DNA from: Pseudoalteromonas phenolica
GTDB lineage: Bacteria; Pseudomonadota; Gammaproteobacteria; Enterobacterales; Alteromonadaceae
Direction: 5' to 3'
Assembly (NCBI RefSeq): GCF_005876835.1
Contig: NZ_PPSW01000011.1
Span: forward strand, 108,814 to 172,813
Length of the DNA stretch: 64,000 nt
Program-made: the position numbers and the translations under genes
Part shown: piece after piece, positions 63,663 to 64,000 of the stretch
Numbering within the stretch: position 1 is the stretch's first letter
How the letters are laid out: each line of letters begins with the position of its first letter
The notes under the pieces: model-generated
What the model saw: the letters and a program-made list of their open reading frames with translations, nothing else
What the model was told of the DNA's origin: nothing
The model's database searches: none

Positions 63663-63691
63663 TTGACTTTAATTTTATGGGTGCATAGAAT
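63663..63691 (+). promoter_or_regulatory. Sigma-70 promoter of the tRNA-Ala/tRNA-Glu operon
   Basis: TTGACT, a 17-nt spacer and TAGAAT, followed by GC-rich GCGCCCCGC. The discriminator closely resembles that of the Met/Leu/Gln array, indicating shared growth-rate or stringent control. Confidence 0.85.
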
Positions 63692-63749
63692 GCGCCCCGC
63701 ACTCAGCGATACAGGTGACTAACTGAAAGGTTAGATAAGCCCAAGGTAA

Positions 63750-63825
63750 GGGGCTATAGCTCAGCTGGGAGAGCGCCTCGCTGGCAGCGAGGAGGTCTGC
63801 GGTTCGATCCCGCATAGCTCCACCA
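63750..63825 (+). tRNA. tRNA-Ala (GGC)
   Basis: 76 nt with encoded CCA. Anticodon GGC in loop CTGGCAG between CCTCG and CGAGG. Acceptor GGGGCTA matches E. coli alaW. Confidence 0.97.
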
Positions 63826-63865
63826 ATCTTCTAAGTGCAATTGTCCTAGAGAACACAATTTTTGC

Positions 63866-63941
63866 GTCCCCTTCGTCTAGAGGCCTAGGACACCGCCCTT
63901 TCACGGCGGTAACAGGGGTTCGAATCCCCTAGGGGACGCCA
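63866..63941 (+). tRNA. tRNA-Glu (UUC)
   Basis: 76 nt with encoded CCA. Anticodon TTC in loop CTTTCAC between CCGCC and GGCGG. It lies 40 nt after tRNA-Ala in the same transcript; the operon may continue past the window end. Confidence 0.97.
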
Positions 63942-64000
63942 CTTTCGCTACTTCTTCGAATGGAGTAGGGAAGTTAAGTATACTCGTATGGTAAGAGTCT

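Overview
The window looks like chromosomal core DNA of a marine gammaproteobacterium in the Alteromonadales, most like Pseudoalteromonas. This is inferred from gene order and protein character; no database was searched. Nearly every block follows a gammaproteobacterial neighbourhood also known from E. coli: leuS-lptE-holA-nadD-rsfS-rlmH-mrdA-rodA-rlpA-dacA with ybeD-lipB-lipA; miaB-ybeZ-ybeY-corC-lnt facing ubiF next to a Leu/Gln/Met tRNA array; lolB-ispE-prs-rplY-pth-ychF facing hemA-prfA-prmC-sirB2-sirB1-kdsA; gcvA-DUF423-rlmM; and cysZ, smc-zipA-ligA.

Layout. 1-5139: lipoate genes and dacA, separated by a small AT-rich accessory patch (2258-3975) with a membrane protein and a secreted protein split over two frames. 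5186-14535: a leftward cell-wall, ribosome and NAD operon. 14710-20235: ybeL, a Lon-like protease, a membrane FKBP, a small two-TM protein, a NagX-like membrane protein and, on the minus strand, a 62-residue orphan peptide with a leader-like N terminus. 20333-27207: lnt to miaB, then ubiF. 27356-28726: an 11-gene tRNA array (5 Leu, 4 Gln, 2 Met) plus two decayed tRNA-Gln copies, behind a strong promoter with a GC-rich discriminator. 28951-44145: translation, isoprenoid, haem, KDO and rRNA-modification genes, with an HD-GYP regulator placed in the hemA-kdsA run. 44238-62388: a cysteine-free sirtuin next to a spermidine-synthase-like membrane protein, an AztD-like histidine-rich lipoprotein, cysZ, a TonB-dependent receptor with a clear Fur-like box, smc-zipA-ligA, msrB and a TPR protein with a degenerate receiver domain. 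62500-63941: seven tRNA-Val genes on the minus strand, then tRNA-Ala and tRNA-Glu on the plus strand.

The most distinctive signals are not classical genes. (a) Three copies of a MITE-like repeat with ATACCAATCCGC-type ends each sit at the stop codon of a gene. (b) Each of the seven tRNA-Val genes has its own leader/trailer complementary pair, with a different sequence each time. (c) Two tRNA-Gln pseudogenes lie within the array. (d) An orphan RiPP-precursor-like peptide has no visible modification enzymes nearby. (e) One secreted-protein gene is split exactly at a UGA where a +1 shift would restore the frame. No phage, CRISPR, transposase or complete defence system was found.
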